A DNA stretch of 64,000 nucleotides from Flavonifractor porci. Its GTDB lineage: Bacteria > Bacillota > Clostridia > Oscillospirales > Oscillospiraceae. Under the pieces are notes generated by a model. The model did no database searches, was not told the origin of the DNA, and saw only the letters and a list, made by a program, of their open reading frames with translations. The DNA is taken from assembly GCF_037572415.1 (NCBI RefSeq), contig NZ_JBBHLB010000016.1:16071-80070 (forward strand), written 5' to 3'. Positions 1 to 8,367 of this stretch are shown here, piece after piece. The number at the start of each line of letters is the position of its first letter. Position 1 is the first letter of the stretch. The translations under genes were made by a program, and so were the position numbers.

Positions 1-265
1 CTCCAAAGGCCCAGCCCCAGGCCAACAGGGCGGGCCAAAGAACAGCCTTTATGCCCGCCTCCGGCGTGGGCCGGTTCCAGCCGCGGAGGGCAGCCATGAT
101 CCACCCGGCGGGAAGATAGAGGACCATCATCCACAGTGCCTGAAGCGGTGAGGAAACGGATGCAAACACTTGGGGCAACACCAACAACAGGGGAGCGCAG
201 AGGGCGGTGATCACAAAGTGTCCCGCTGCAAATCCCCCAAACCGGGAGGCTGGTGACGGAGTCAT
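1..265 (-). CDS. partial membrane protein, hypothetical
   Basis: An open frame on the minus strand starts at an ATG at 265-263 and runs off the left edge without a stop (88 codons visible). The start is preceded by AAAGGAG at good spacing. The translated fragment is hydrophobic, with about three likely membrane segments (near residues 14-35, 42-60 and 70-88) separated by a short basic loop. I do not recognise the family. It is transcribed in the same direction as the alcohol dehydrogenase but lies downstream of that gene's terminator. Confidence 0.6.
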   Translation of the reverse strand, partial: MTPSPASRFGGFAAGHFVITALCAPLLLVLPQVFASVSSPLQALWMMVLYLPAGWIMAALRGWNRPTPEAGIKAVLWPALLAWGWAFG

Positions 266-357
266 AAGAATCGCTCCTTTCGAGGCCATCCTACCATGTG
301 GAAAACTGAAAGTCAATATAAATTTATTGAAAAACAATAAAAGCAAGGAGCGACAAA

Positions 358-385
358 GCCGGGCGTACCTTAAGGCACGCCCGGC
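358..385 (-). terminator. terminator of the alcohol dehydrogenase gene
   Basis: GCCGGGCGT pairs with ACGCCCGGC, with an inner CCTTAAGG palindrome. On the minus strand the stem is followed by TTTGTC. It lies 8 nt past the dehydrogenase stop. Confidence 0.6.
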
Positions 386-393
386 GGAGATTC

Positions 394-1551
394 TTATTTG
401 CCCTCGTAGGCCCGGCGGTAGATCTCAATAATCTGGGCCTTGGTGGCCTTGCGGGGGTTGGTGAGGCAGCAGACGTCCTTCATGGCGTTTTCCGCCATGA
501 CCTCGAAGTCCTCCGGCTTGACTCCCAGCTGCTTCAGGTCGGAGGGGATACCTACCTGGCGGCTGATGGTGCGGATGGCCTGGATGGCCTTGGCCGCGGC
601 GTCTCCGGTGGACAGGCCGTCGATCTGTTCGCCCATGGCCTGGGCCAGATCCCGGAAGCGGTTCAGGTTGCCGATAAGGTTGAACTCCTCCACATAGGGC
701 AGCAGGATGGCGTTGCATACGCCGTGGGGCAGGTTGTAGTAGCCGCCCAGCTGGTGGGCCATGGCGTGGACGTAGCCCAGAGAGGCGTTGTTGAAGGCAA
801 TGCCCGCCAGGTACTGGGCGTAGGCCATCTTGTCCCGGGCCTTCATGTAGTCGCCGTTGGCTACCGCCTTGGGCAGGTACTGGTAGATCATCTTGACCGC
901 CATCAGAGCGGCGGAGTCGGTGAGTACGTTGGCGGCGGTGGACACATAGGCCTCAATGGCGTGGGTCATGGCGTCCATACCGGTGGCGGCGGTAAGGGAG
1001 GCGGGCATCCCCTTCATGAGCACCGGGTCGTTGACGGCGATCTTGGGGGTGACCCGCCAGTCCACAATGGCCATCTTCACCTTACGGGTGGTGTCGGTAA
1101 TGATGCAGAAGCGGGTAATCTCAGAGGCGGTGCCGGCGGTGGTGTTGATAGCCATCAGGGGGACCACATCCTTGGTGGCCTTGTCAACGCCCTCGTAGTC
1201 GTGGATGGTGCCGCCGTTGCTGGCCACCAGGCCGATGCCCTTGGCACAGTCGTGGGAGGAGCCGCCGCCCAGGGAAATGATGGAGTCGCAGCCGTTCTGC
1301 TGGAAGAAGGCCACGCCTGCCTCCACGTTTTTGTCGGTGGGGTTGGGCTCAGCCCCGTCAAAGACCACCGACCGGATACCGGAGCCGGACAGGATCTCCT
1401 GGATGGAGGCGGCCATGCCGGACTGGGCCAGGAACTTGTCGGTGACGATCATAGCGTGGCTGACGTTCAGGCTGCTCATCAGTGCGCCGATCTCATTGAC
1501 GGCTCCTTCACCGAACACATTGCGGGTGGGCAGGAAGTAGTAAGTGGACAT
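394..1551 (-). CDS. iron-containing alcohol dehydrogenase
   Basis: Group III, iron-dependent NAD(P)-alcohol dehydrogenase of about 385 residues, the normal family length. It should interconvert a primary alcohol and its aldehyde in the cytosol; the substrate cannot be read from sequence. The frame shows the family nucleotide-binding signature GGGSSHDCAK, the TTAGTASE region, and the metal-ligand stretch with HAMAHQLGGYYNLPHG. I chose the ATG at 1551 because AAGGAGG lies 9 nt upstream; an open frame extends to 1629 but lacks a ribosome site and would overlap the promoter. It is monocistronic, with its own promoter and terminator, as expected for a fermentative redox-balancing enzyme. Confidence 0.92.
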   Translation of the reverse strand: MSTYYFLPTRNVFGEGAVNEIGALMSSLNVSHAMIVTDKFLAQSGMAASIQEILSGSGIRSVVFDGAEPNPTDKNVEAGVAFFQQNGCDSIISLGGGSSHDCAKGIGLVASNGGTIHDYEGVDKATKDVVPLMAINTTAGTASEITRFCIITDTTRKVKMAIVDWRVTPKIAVNDPVLMKGMPASLTAATGMDAMTHAIEAYVSTAANVLTDSAALMAVKMIYQYLPKAVANGDYMKARDKMAYAQYLAGIAFNNASLGYVHAMAHQLGGYYNLPHGVCNAILLPYVEEFNLIGNLNRFRDLAQAMGEQIDGLSTGDAAAKAIQAIRTISRQVGIPSDLKQLGVKPEDFEVMAENAMKDVCCLTNPRKATKAQIIEIYRRAYEGK

Positions 1552-1600
1552 AGCAGATTTCCTCCTTGTGCCGGGCGCCTGCGCCCAAATGATTGACGCA

Positions 1601-1629
1601 AGTATAATCTGCCAAACTAAAAGTGTCAA
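1601..1629 (-). promoter_or_regulatory. promoter of the alcohol dehydrogenase
   Basis: Reading the minus strand, TTGACA (1629-1624) and TATACT (1606-1601) are separated by exactly 17 nt, a near-consensus sigma-A promoter. The start codon is about 50 nt further on. Confidence 0.75.
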
Positions 1630-1663
1630 TATGTTTTGGAAAGTTTATTTTCTAACAAAATAT

Positions 1664-1679
1664 CGTTATATTTATAACG
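1664..1679. promoter_or_regulatory. palindromic operator candidate upstream of the dehydrogenase promoter
   Basis: CGTTATA-TT-TATAACG is a perfect inverted repeat about 35 nt upstream of the -35 box, in an AT-rich stretch that repeats the half-site ATATAACG near 1693-1700. Its place suggests an activator or redox-regulator site. The spacing resembles Rex-type sites but the half-sites differ, so the regulator is unknown. Confidence 0.4.
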
Positions 1680-1818
1680 AATAAGTTAAAAATATAACGA
1701 CAACATTTTGAAATGAAACTAAAAAGTTTAAAATTGAAAATGCTGGAATTTGGGAACGATTTCCGCTTTGTTGTGACAATAACAACAATCTGTTTCCGAC
1801 ACGAAACAGTGTAAGAAA

Positions 1819-1850
1819 CAGGCGGCCCGCGCAGATGCGCGGGCCGCCTG
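1819..1850 (-). terminator. terminator of the sigma/anti-sigma operon
   Basis: A perfect 14-bp GC-rich stem with loop AGAT, 4 nt past the stop of the anti-sigma gene. On the minus strand it is followed by TTTCTTAC. Confidence 0.75.
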
Positions 1851-1854
1851 CCGG

Positions 1855-3270
1855 TCAGAACCGGTAGAGGTAGAGATAGGTTTCGTTGTAGTCCTCCTTG
1901 CCGTGGGAGGTGATGGCTACCCGGTCCTCGTCGAACCAGCTCAGGGAGCCCTCCTGCAGGGCACCATAATTTTCCCGGTCCAACAGGGTAAATACACCTT
2001 TTTCCAGGTCCATCACGCCCAGGCTGGAGATCCCCAGTCCGTCGGCCTGGCCCTCGTAGCTGGCAAACAGAACCTTGCTGCCGGAGGTGTTGGGGATCAA
2101 GGTGACGTTCTCCTGTTGGGGCAGCGAGAAATCCTCCACAATGGCGGTCTCGCCGGTAGTCAGGTCCAGTATCGACACCGTTCCGTCCTCCGCCACATAG
2201 ATTCCTTGTCTGCCGCCGAAGAAGAACTGAAAGCCGTGGGGGTTCTCCTCCCGGGACTGGTAGACCGGCAGCTGGGAGAAGGTGCGCTTCAGCTGACCGT
2301 TCTCAGGCTGCCAGGTCCAGACATCATAACATTCGCCGTCGGGGCCCGAGCAGGTCAGCAGGATCAGGGCGCCGTCCTGACCAAACCAGGCGCTGAATAC
2401 CTCCAGGCCGGTGAGCTCGTCCAGGGCGGTGGTGGTTTGGGTCGTGCGGTCACAGTAGAACCAGCCCGTGCGGTCGCTGGACAGGATGGCGGCGGACAGA
2501 TCGTTCGTCCACCGTATGTCAGTCAGAGGCGCGGCCTTTTCCCAGCCGGTGCCGTCCAGCAGGTCGGTGACTTCACCGGTTTCCAGGTTCAGCAGCACTG
2601 GGTACTGCCGGTAGTCCATTTGGCTGCCCTGGCTGAGACGGAGGATGACGCTGTCGGTAGAGCCGGGGATGGCGATGGCATTACAGTCGTAGTCCAGGGC
2701 ATAGCCGGCGGTGCCGTCACAATGGCAGGAGATCGCCCCCTCATACTCGCACCAGTAGACGGTGTCGGTATAGGTCACGCCGTCCCAGGTGGTGGAAAAT
2801 TCGGTGGTACGGGTCTCCAGGGGAACCAGCTGATCCCCTTCCGCCGCCCAGTAGTGGAGGTCCAGAAGGGTGCCGTCGTTGGCCCGTTCCGCCTGGAACA
2901 GGGTGCCGACGCCGTAGTCATAGCCCGCTCCGGCGTTGGGGAGGCGGATATACTGGGCCTCCACCAGACCGTCAATGGTGGTCTGGGTCATTTCCGGTTC
3001 CTCCGGCGCCTCGCCCACAGGGCCGGGCACCTGCTCGGTTTCCTCCAGGTGGAAGAAGGTGAGCACCGCCGCTCGCAGCTGGGGGCTCACCGCCATGGCA
3101 ACCATAAATGTACAGGCGATGGCGGCCGCCGCCACAAGAACCTTGCCTGCCAGCCTGCGGGGGTGTGCCTGCCGCTTGGGGGGCAGATTCAGCTGCTCTT
3201 TGATGCGCCCCTCCAGATCGGGGGCGGGGTTCAGCTGGTCCATTGCGTTGCGATAATCCCGGGTGTTCAT
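1855..3270 (-). CDS. putative anti-sigma factor with large extracellular sensor domain
   Basis: The protein of about 471 residues has a short cytosolic N-terminus (about 40 residues, basic before the membrane), one membrane segment at about residues 43-61, and an extracellular region of about 400 residues with repeating aromatic/acidic blade-like motifs suggesting a beta-propeller. The ATG at 3270 overlaps the sigma-factor stop as ATGA and follows GGGAGG, implying translational coupling; an ATG at 3285 is possible. Its place directly after an ECF sigma gene, and its topology, suggest it holds the sigma factor at the membrane until a surface signal is sensed. I do not recognise the extracellular domain, so the anti-sigma role is inference from context. 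Confidence 0.65.
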   Translation of the reverse strand: MNTRDYRNAMDQLNPAPDLEGRIKEQLNLPPKRQAHPRRLAGKVLVAAAAIACTFMVAMAVSPQLRAAVLTFFHLEETEQVPGPVGEAPEEPEMTQTTIDGLVEAQYIRLPNAGAGYDYGVGTLFQAERANDGTLLDLHYWAAEGDQLVPLETRTTEFSTTWDGVTYTDTVYWCEYEGAISCHCDGTAGYALDYDCNAIAIPGSTDSVILRLSQGSQMDYRQYPVLLNLETGEVTDLLDGTGWEKAAPLTDIRWTNDLSAAILSSDRTGWFYCDRTTQTTTALDELTGLEVFSAWFGQDGALILLTCSGPDGECYDVWTWQPENGQLKRTFSQLPVYQSREENPHGFQFFFGGRQGIYVAEDGTVSILDLTTGETAIVEDFSLPQQENVTLIPNTSGSKVLFASYEGQADGLGISSLGVMDLEKGVFTLLDRENYGALQEGSLSWFDEDRVAITSHGKEDYNETYLYLYRF

Positions 3271-3758
3271 ACGCTTCCCTCCCATCCGGTGTCCAGTTCC
3301 AGTTTCAGCAGCTCCCGGCCCCGTTTCAGCCGCATTTTGACCGCCGACTGGCTCAGCTTCAGGATCTCTGCCACCTCTGCCACCGAGTAGCCCTCATAGT
3401 AGTGGAGGTGAATAGGGCCTTTGTAGGTCTCGGGCAGAGCCAGAATGCTCTCCAGCACTGCCCGATCCGGGCCTGACTGTACAGGGCAGCTCTCGTCCAG
3501 GGCCACCGTCTGCCGTCGCCAGAAGTTTTTCAGTTGATCCCGGCACAGATTGGCGGTCACCCGCAGCAGCCAGCACTTCTCGTGCGCCCCGTCGGCAAAA
3601 GCGGGGGCCTTGTACAGCAGCTTGAGAAAGACCTCCTGAGTGACATCCTCGGCGTCCGCCGGGCGGCCCAGATAGACCATGGCCAGCCGGTAAACCGAAG
3701 TACCGTGGGCGGAATAGGCGGCTTCAAACCGGCGGATCAAAGGGTCGTTTTCTTTCAT
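3267..3758 (-). CDS. ECF-type RNA polymerase sigma factor
   Basis: A 163-residue sigma-70 family protein of the extracytoplasmic-function size. Region 2 is visible at about residues 15-75 (YRLAMVYLGRPADAEDVTQEVF) and region 4 at about 105-155 (LPETYKGPIHLHYYEGYS, then VAEVAEILKLSQSAVKMRL, a helix-turn-helix). The ATG at 3758 is preferred over the ATG six codons upstream because AAAGGAGG lies 7 nt before it. It is first in a two-gene operon with the membrane anti-sigma candidate. Confidence 0.9.
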   Translation of the reverse strand: MKENDPLIRRFEAAYSAHGTSVYRLAMVYLGRPADAEDVTQEVFLKLLYKAPAFADGAHEKCWLLRVTANLCRDQLKNFWRRQTVALDESCPVQSGPDRAVLESILALPETYKGPIHLHYYEGYSVAEVAEILKLSQSAVKMRLKRGRELLKLELDTGWEGSV

Positions 3759-3811
3759 CGTACCGCCTCCTTTCACCCATATAACGACTGGGAGGGCCTT
3801 CAGGTCACAAA

Positions 3812-3839
3812 AAAGTCCAGGCGAATTTGCCTGGACTTT
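3812..3839 (-). terminator. terminator of the mltG-U32 peptidase operon
   Basis: AAAGTCCAGGC pairs with GCCTGGACTTT. On the minus strand it is followed by TTTTTTG, a classic intrinsic terminator 6 nt past the U32 gene stop. Confidence 0.85.
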
Positions 3840-3844
3840 GTATA

Positions 3845-5059
3845 TCAGGAATTTTCCCGGCAGGCCCGGAGAATGGACAGCGGGGGCACCGGACGGGGCA
3901 GCTTCATGCGGAATACCATCTGGGGGGTGCGGGGTTCGGTGAGTGAAAAGCCGTCAGCATCGGTCATTTGACCGGCGGTAAAGGGGGTAGCGGCCACATC
4001 GGGGCCCACCAGCTCCAGCTCGTCTCCCACGGCAAACTTGTTGCGCAGGGACAGAGTGGCGTTGCCCTCAGGATCGCAGGCGGTGACGATGGCCACCACC
4101 TGCCATTCCCGGACATACCGGGCGTCGCCGGTATACTGGCCCGGCTGGCCGAAGTAGAAGCCGGTGGAGTAGGGACGGTGGCTCACCTTGTCCACCTCTT
4201 CCCCCCACACCGGGTCCATGGGCTGACCGGCGGTCGCCGCGTCGATAGCGTGACGATAGGCGGCGGTGACCACGGCGGCATAGTAGGCGCTCTTGGCGCG
4301 GCCCTCGATTTTGAGAGAGTTCAGGCCCGCCTCCATCAGCTCCGGAATGTGGTCAATCATGCACATATCCCGGGAGTTCATAATAAAGGCGCCGCCCTCG
4401 TCCTCGCCGATGGGGAAGTATTCCCCGGGGCGCTTTTCCTCCATCAGAGCATACTTATAGCGGCAGGGCTGGGCGCAGGCGCCCCGGTTGGCGTCCCGGC
4501 CGGTCATATAGTTGCTCAGCAGGCAGCGGCCGGAGTAGCTGACGCACATGGCGCCGTGGACAAAGGCCTCGATCTCCAGCTCCTTGGGGGCCTTGGCCCG
4601 GATCTCCCGGATCTCATCCAGGGACAGCTCCCGGGCCAGGATCACCCGGCTGGCGCCCAGGTCGTACCAGGCCCGGGCGGCCTGATAGTTGGAGATGCTG
4701 GCCTGGGTGGAGATGTGGGCCTTGACTTTGGGGGCGTGTTTTTTCAGCAGGGAGAGCACGCCCACGTCGGCCACGATGGCGGCGTCCACCCCCAGAGACT
4801 GGAGGTACTCCAGCCACTGGGGCAGCCGGGCCACCTCGTCATTGCGGGGCATGGTGTTGCAGGTAACGTGGATGGACACGCCCTTGCTGTGGCACAGTTC
4901 CACCGCCTGGCGCATTGCTTCCTCGGTAAAATTGCCCGCGAAGGCCCGCATACCGAAATCATTGCCCGCCAGGTAGACCGCGTCCGCCCCGTAGGCCAGG
5001 GACATTTTCAGCCGTTCCATGTCCCCGGCGGGGGAGAGCAGTTCGATTTGTTTAGTCAT
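3845..5059 (-). CDS. U32 family peptidase (TrhP/RlhA-like)
   Basis: About 404 residues, the single-domain-plus-cap size of U32 proteins. The N-terminus ELLSPAGDMERLKMSLAYGA and the central FVHGAMCVSYSGRCLLSNY with cysteines near NRGACAQPCRYKY are the family hallmarks; this Cys cluster is linked to tRNA/rRNA hydroxylation in TrhP and RlhA. The ATG at 5059 overlaps the end of mltG by 8 nt. Bacillus subtilis also keeps mltG close to its two U32 genes, supporting a TrhP-type role (5-hydroxyuridine formation in tRNA). The annotation 'collagenase' traditional for U32 is less likely here. Confidence 0.88.
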   Translation of the reverse strand: MTKQIELLSPAGDMERLKMSLAYGADAVYLAGNDFGMRAFAGNFTEEAMRQAVELCHSKGVSIHVTCNTMPRNDEVARLPQWLEYLQSLGVDAAIVADVGVLSLLKKHAPKVKAHISTQASISNYQAARAWYDLGASRVILARELSLDEIREIRAKAPKELEIEAFVHGAMCVSYSGRCLLSNYMTGRDANRGACAQPCRYKYALMEEKRPGEYFPIGEDEGGAFIMNSRDMCMIDHIPELMEAGLNSLKIEGRAKSAYYAAVVTAAYRHAIDAATAGQPMDPVWGEEVDKVSHRPYSTGFYFGQPGQYTGDARYVREWQVVAIVTACDPEGNATLSLRNKFAVGDELELVGPDVAATPFTAGQMTDADGFSLTEPRTPQMVFRMKLPRPVPPLSILRACRENS

Positions 5060-6275
5060 TCTTGTACAGCTCCTGGCTTCTGAGGAAAGATTGATGCTCG
5101 CTGCTGGTGCGGAAGAAGTGGTGTACCCCATCATCGCCCAGCGCATAGTAGTAGTAATTGGTAGAGTCGGGATTGACCGCCGCCTTCAGGGCGTCCACAC
5201 CGGGACAGGAGATGGCGGTGGGAGGAAGCCCCTTGTGGATATAGGTGTTATAAGGGGTATCCGCCTGGGTGTTTACTTTGGTGCCGCCGGTGGCGTACAG
5301 GATAGTGGCGTCGATGTTCAGATAGCCTGCCGTCTCGCTGGTGGGCTTGTTGAGCCGGTTGTAGATAACCGAGGAGATCTTACCCTGATCGCTGCCGTCG
5401 GTCTCCTTTTCAATCATGGAGGCAATGATGACGGCGTCGTTTACGCTCATGCCCTTGTCGGTCATGGTCTTGCGCATCTCATCGGTAAAGATCTGGTCAA
5501 AACGAAGGATCATCTTGTTGAGCACGCTCACCGGGTCCTCACCCATATAGAACTCGTAGGTGTCGGGGAAGAGGTAGCCCTCCAGCCGCTTGGGGTCGCC
5601 CAGAGGCAGCACGCCCTGGAGGAAGGAGAACTTGAAGTCATAGTTGGCCGCCGTCTCATTCAGATCCTTCACCGTGGCCACACCGGCTTTCTCCAGCATC
5701 TCAAAGATCTGAGCCTGGGTGGTGCCCTCCGGAATGGTCACCGTGGTGGTAAGCCGGTTGGCGGAACTGGAGCCCATGCTGCTGATGAGTGCCCGGTAGT
5801 CCATGTCGGTGTTCAGCTCATAGCTGCCAGGGGTGATCTTGGCACCGTCCTCTCCGGCCTTGCCCGAGACATGGGTGAAGCTGCAGAAGAGTTTGAAAAC
5901 AAACTTGTATTCGATCAGGCCGCTTTCTTCCAATTTGTCGGCCACCTGACTGACGGTGTCGCCCTCTTTGATCTCTACCACAGCGGTATGGGGGGCTTTA
6001 TTCAGAGCAAGGATGTCGTTGGCCCACATCCAGCTTACCCCTGCCAGCAGGACGGAAGCGCCCAGTACGCATACCACATAAATGAGAACGCCCCATGAGC
6101 CCAGACGCTTATGCTTCTTGCGAGGCCGGGGGCGGGGCTGCCCTTCCGGGGCGGAGGAGGAGCGGCCGGCCGAACGGCTGGAGGAGCGGCCGGAAGATGC
6201 CAGGCGCTTCCCGCCGTGGTTGGCATGGGAAGGGGACTCCCGGCGGCCCTCGTTGTGATAATCTTCCTGAGACAT
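5052..6275 (-). CDS. mltG: endolytic murein transglycosylase MltG
   Basis: 407 residues. A Pro/Arg/Ser-rich cytosolic head (about 1-65) precedes one membrane helix (about 66-90), a LysM-like segment starting EIKEGDTVSQVADKL, and the YceG domain. The catalytic glutamate is visible in IASMIEKETDGSDQGKISSV, followed by YNRLN and LNIDATILYATGG. The enzyme cuts nascent glycan strands at the membrane and so sets their length. TAGGAG precedes the start at 6275. It is the first gene of a two-gene operon with the U32 gene. Confidence 0.93.
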   Translation of the reverse strand: MSQEDYHNEGRRESPSHANHGGKRLASSGRSSSRSAGRSSSAPEGQPRPRPRKKHKRLGSWGVLIYVVCVLGASVLLAGVSWMWANDILALNKAPHTAVVEIKEGDTVSQVADKLEESGLIEYKFVFKLFCSFTHVSGKAGEDGAKITPGSYELNTDMDYRALISSMGSSSANRLTTTVTIPEGTTQAQIFEMLEKAGVATVKDLNETAANYDFKFSFLQGVLPLGDPKRLEGYLFPDTYEFYMGEDPVSVLNKMILRFDQIFTDEMRKTMTDKGMSVNDAVIIASMIEKETDGSDQGKISSVIYNRLNKPTSETAGYLNIDATILYATGGTKVNTQADTPYNTYIHKGLPPTAISCPGVDALKAAVNPDSTNYYYYALGDDGVHHFFRTSSEHQSFLRSQELYKND

Positions 6276-6376
6276 AGGTTCAACTCCTAACCAAATGAAA
6301 AACGGTGGATTGCCGGAACCAGGAGCGCCGCCCTCGCATAGAATAGGTCAGTTAAAGCAAGTGAGGTGAGACGATA

Positions 6377-6529
6377 ATGTGTTTCGGCAATAACGGTTTT
6401 GGCGGCAACAGCTGCCTGTGGATCATCCTGATCATCATCCTGCTGTGCTGCTGCTGCGGCGGCGGGAACAGCTGCGGCAACAGCTGCGGCTGCAACAACA
6501 ACTGCGGTTGCAACGACGGCTGCTGCTGA
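6377..6529 (+). CDS. cysteine-rich 50-residue membrane peptide
   Basis: A short frame from ATG 6377 to TGA 6529, with GAGGTGAG 8 nt upstream. The peptide starts MCFGNNGFGGNSCLWIIL and has one hydrophobic segment at about residues 14-24, a CCCC run, then a tail built of Gly, Asn and Cys; 13 of 50 residues are cysteine. It resembles the small high-cysteine proteins that databases label 'chorion class high-cysteine protein' in clostridia; no function is known to me. It lies between the divergent mltG operon and the convergent folate gene, and ends in its own terminator. The reading frame, ribosome site and terminator make it a real gene. Confidence 0.75.
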   Translation: MCFGNNGFGGNSCLWIILIIILLCCCCGGGNSCGNSCGCNNNCGCNDGCC

Positions 6530-6547
6530 GCCGTACGTACCGCGGGG

Positions 6548-6575
6548 AAGCGGGGCCTCAGGCCCCGCTTTTCTC
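6548..6575 (+). terminator. terminator of the cysteine-rich peptide gene
   Basis: AAGCGGGGCC pairs with GGCCCCGCTT around loop TCA, followed by TTCTCC. The stop codon of the convergent 5-formyl-THF cyclo-ligase gene lies inside this hairpin. Confidence 0.8.
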
Positions 6576-7160
6576 CTGCCCCGGCGCGGACGGGCCGTAC
6601 AGGCCGGTTTCGGTGACCACAAGATCCACGCCCAGATCGTGGGGCAGGCGGGGAATGTCCTCCATCAACAGCCCATCCCGGCACAGCGCGGCGGTGACGC
6701 CGGAAAACCCGGCCAGCCAGCGGTCATAATACCCGCCGCCACGGCCAAGCCGACCGCCGGAGCGGTCAAAGGCCAGTCCGGGTACCAGGACCAGGTCGAT
6801 CTGGTCCGGCGGGATGAGGGAACAGTCTATATCCGGCTCCAGCATCCCATAAGGATGGCGGATCAGGGTGCTGTCTGGTTGGACGAGCCGGGCCTCCATT
6901 TGGTTCCCCGGCAGGCACCTGGGCAGGCATACCCGCTTGCCCAGGCCCCACAGAGGCGGCAGCAGCCGGACGGTGTCCGGCTCGGCATCCATGCCATGGT
7001 AGAGCAGGATGGTCCGGGCGGACTCCGCCTGAGGCAGAGTCAGAAAGCGGTGAAACAGCGCTTCATCTCCGGCAGTTCGGGCCTGAGGAGACAGATTCGC
7101 CAGCCAGTCCAGCGCTTGGCGGCGCAGGCGGGCCTTCTCAGCCGTGATAGTGGACGGCAT
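6558..7160 (-). CDS. 5-formyltetrahydrofolate cyclo-ligase
   Basis: 200 residues, the usual size. The enzyme converts 5-formyl-THF to 5,10-methenyl-THF with ATP. The N-terminal basic KARLRRQALDWL and the ATP/Mg motif GRLGRGGGYYDRWL near residue 138 identify the family, together with DLVLVPGLAFD. The start at 7160 lies inside the end of the DJ-1 gene (23-nt overlap), so the two are co-translated. Confidence 0.92.
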   Translation of the reverse strand: MPSTITAEKARLRRQALDWLANLSPQARTAGDEALFHRFLTLPQAESARTILLYHGMDAEPDTVRLLPPLWGLGKRVCLPRCLPGNQMEARLVQPDSTLIRHPYGMLEPDIDCSLIPPDQIDLVLVPGLAFDRSGGRLGRGGGYYDRWLAGFSGVTAALCRDGLLMEDIPRLPHDLGVDLVVTETGLYGPSAPGQEKSGA

Positions 7161-7683
7161 TCTTTACCTGCGTGGCGGCGGCAGAGCCCTTCAGGATCTC
7201 CACCAGCTTCAGGCCGAAGGGGAAGGCGGAACCGGCAGCCTCGCCGGTGACAATGTGGCCATCTACCACGACGGAGGAACCCTTCTGTACCACAGCAGAG
7301 CCCATCAGATCCTCCATACCGGGGTAACACACCGCGTTGCGGCGGTCCAGCATCCCCAGGTTGGCCAGAATGGTGGGCGCGGCACAGATGGCGGCAAGCC
7401 AGCAGCCGTGGTCATAGCAGCGCTGGATGAGGGCCTGGGCCCGCATATCGCCGCTGATGGCCTCCACGCCGCCCAGTCCGCCGGGGAGCATGAGCATCCG
7501 CAGCTGATCGGCCTCCAGCTGATCCAGCGTGGTGTCCGCCGTGACAGTGATCCCGTGGCTGCCGGTGACCTGGAGTCCGTCCAGGCCCACCAGGGCCACC
7601 TTGATGCCGGCCCGGCGCAGCAGGTCGGCGGGGACCAGAGCCTCGCTCTCTTCAAACCCGTTACCCAGTAAAATCGCTACCAT
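7138..7683 (-). CDS. DJ-1/PfpI family protein
   Basis: 181 residues. The fold family is clear from the start MVAILLGNGFEESEALVPAD, whose glutamate is the conserved acidic residue, from MLMLPGGLGG, and from the nucleophile elbow AAICAAPTILA with the reactive cysteine near residue 103. Members act as deglycases, chaperones or amidases; which applies here cannot be told. GAGGTG precedes the ATG at 7683. It lies 11 nt after tmk and overlaps the next gene, so it belongs to the wecG-tmk-DJ-1-cyclo-ligase operon. Confidence 0.88.
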   Translation of the reverse strand: MVAILLGNGFEESEALVPADLLRRAGIKVALVGLDGLQVTGSHGITVTADTTLDQLEADQLRMLMLPGGLGGVEAISGDMRAQALIQRCYDHGCWLAAICAAPTILANLGMLDRRNAVCYPGMEDLMGSAVVQKGSSVVVDGHIVTGEAAGSAFPFGLKLVEILKGSAAATQVKNAVHYHG

Positions 7684-7694
7684 TCAACAGCACC

Positions 7695-8366
7695 TCATTT
7701 TATGATTTGGGCCACCATGGCCCAGATGTCCCGGTGGATTTCTTCCGTGGAGCGCAGGCGGCCTGTCTGGTCCACGCAGGGGACCTTGTGCCAGCCCAGG
7801 CAGTCTGCCGCCCGCAGGGCGGTACGGCGGCACAGAGCCAGATAATCGGTATCTACCTCGTGAATATCGCCTTTGGTATGGGTAGCCTCTTCCCGGCTGC
7901 GCAGCAGCTCCACGGCGCGCTCCGTGGGCATATCCAGATAGATCACCTGGTCGGGGAAGGGCAGGCCCAGCTTGCTGCACTCAAAGTCGAAGAGCCAGTG
8001 GAAGAACGCCTCCCACTGATCCTCGGGCAGCTTGCTGGCCTGGTGGACGGCGTTGGAGGTGGTGTACCGGTCGGAGAGCACCAGTCCGCCGTCCCGGTAA
8101 TAGTCTCCCCACACCTTCTTCCAGGATGCGTACCGATCCACCGCGTAGAAGGTGGAGGCGGCATAGGGATTCACGTCGGAGGGGTGGGAGCCAAACTCGC
8201 CGCCCAGATACATCCGCAGCAGAGCGGAAGAGGGCTCCTGATACTGGGGAAAAACCAGACGGCGGAAAGAGATATCCTCCTGCTCCAGCCGCTGACACAG
8301 CAGCTTGAACTGAGTGGACTTGCCGGAGCCGTCGGTTCCTTCAAATACGATCAGCTTTCCTGCCAT
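7695..8366 (-). CDS. tmk: thymidylate kinase-type dNMP kinase
   Basis: 223 residues. The P-loop FEGTDGSGKST is at residues 8-18, DRYTTSNAVHQ corresponds to the DRYxxSxxAYQ nucleoside-binding motif, and a lid region (LLRSREEATHTKGD) follows. It should phosphorylate dTMP to dTDP; the slight deviation of the DRY motif leaves room for a broader deoxynucleotide kinase. The true start is the ATG at 8366, one base after the wecG stop and preceded by GGAGGCGC; an upstream open frame to 8549 overlaps wecG and is not coding. Confidence 0.85.
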   Translation of the reverse strand: MAGKLIVFEGTDGSGKSTQFKLLCQRLEQEDISFRRLVFPQYQEPSSALLRMYLGGEFGSHPSDVNPYAASTFYAVDRYASWKKVWGDYYRDGGLVLSDRYTTSNAVHQASKLPEDQWEAFFHWLFDFECSKLGLPFPDQVIYLDMPTERAVELLRSREEATHTKGDIHEVDTDYLALCRRTALRAADCLGWHKVPCVDQTGRLRSTEEIHRDIWAMVAQIIK

Positions 8367-8367
8367 A

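Noticed and set aside
724..1596. Long plus-strand frame of 290 codons
   Set aside because: It is the mirror of the alcohol dehydrogenase gene, Gly/Val/His-rich as expected for an antisense frame in GC-rich DNA, and has no ribosome site.
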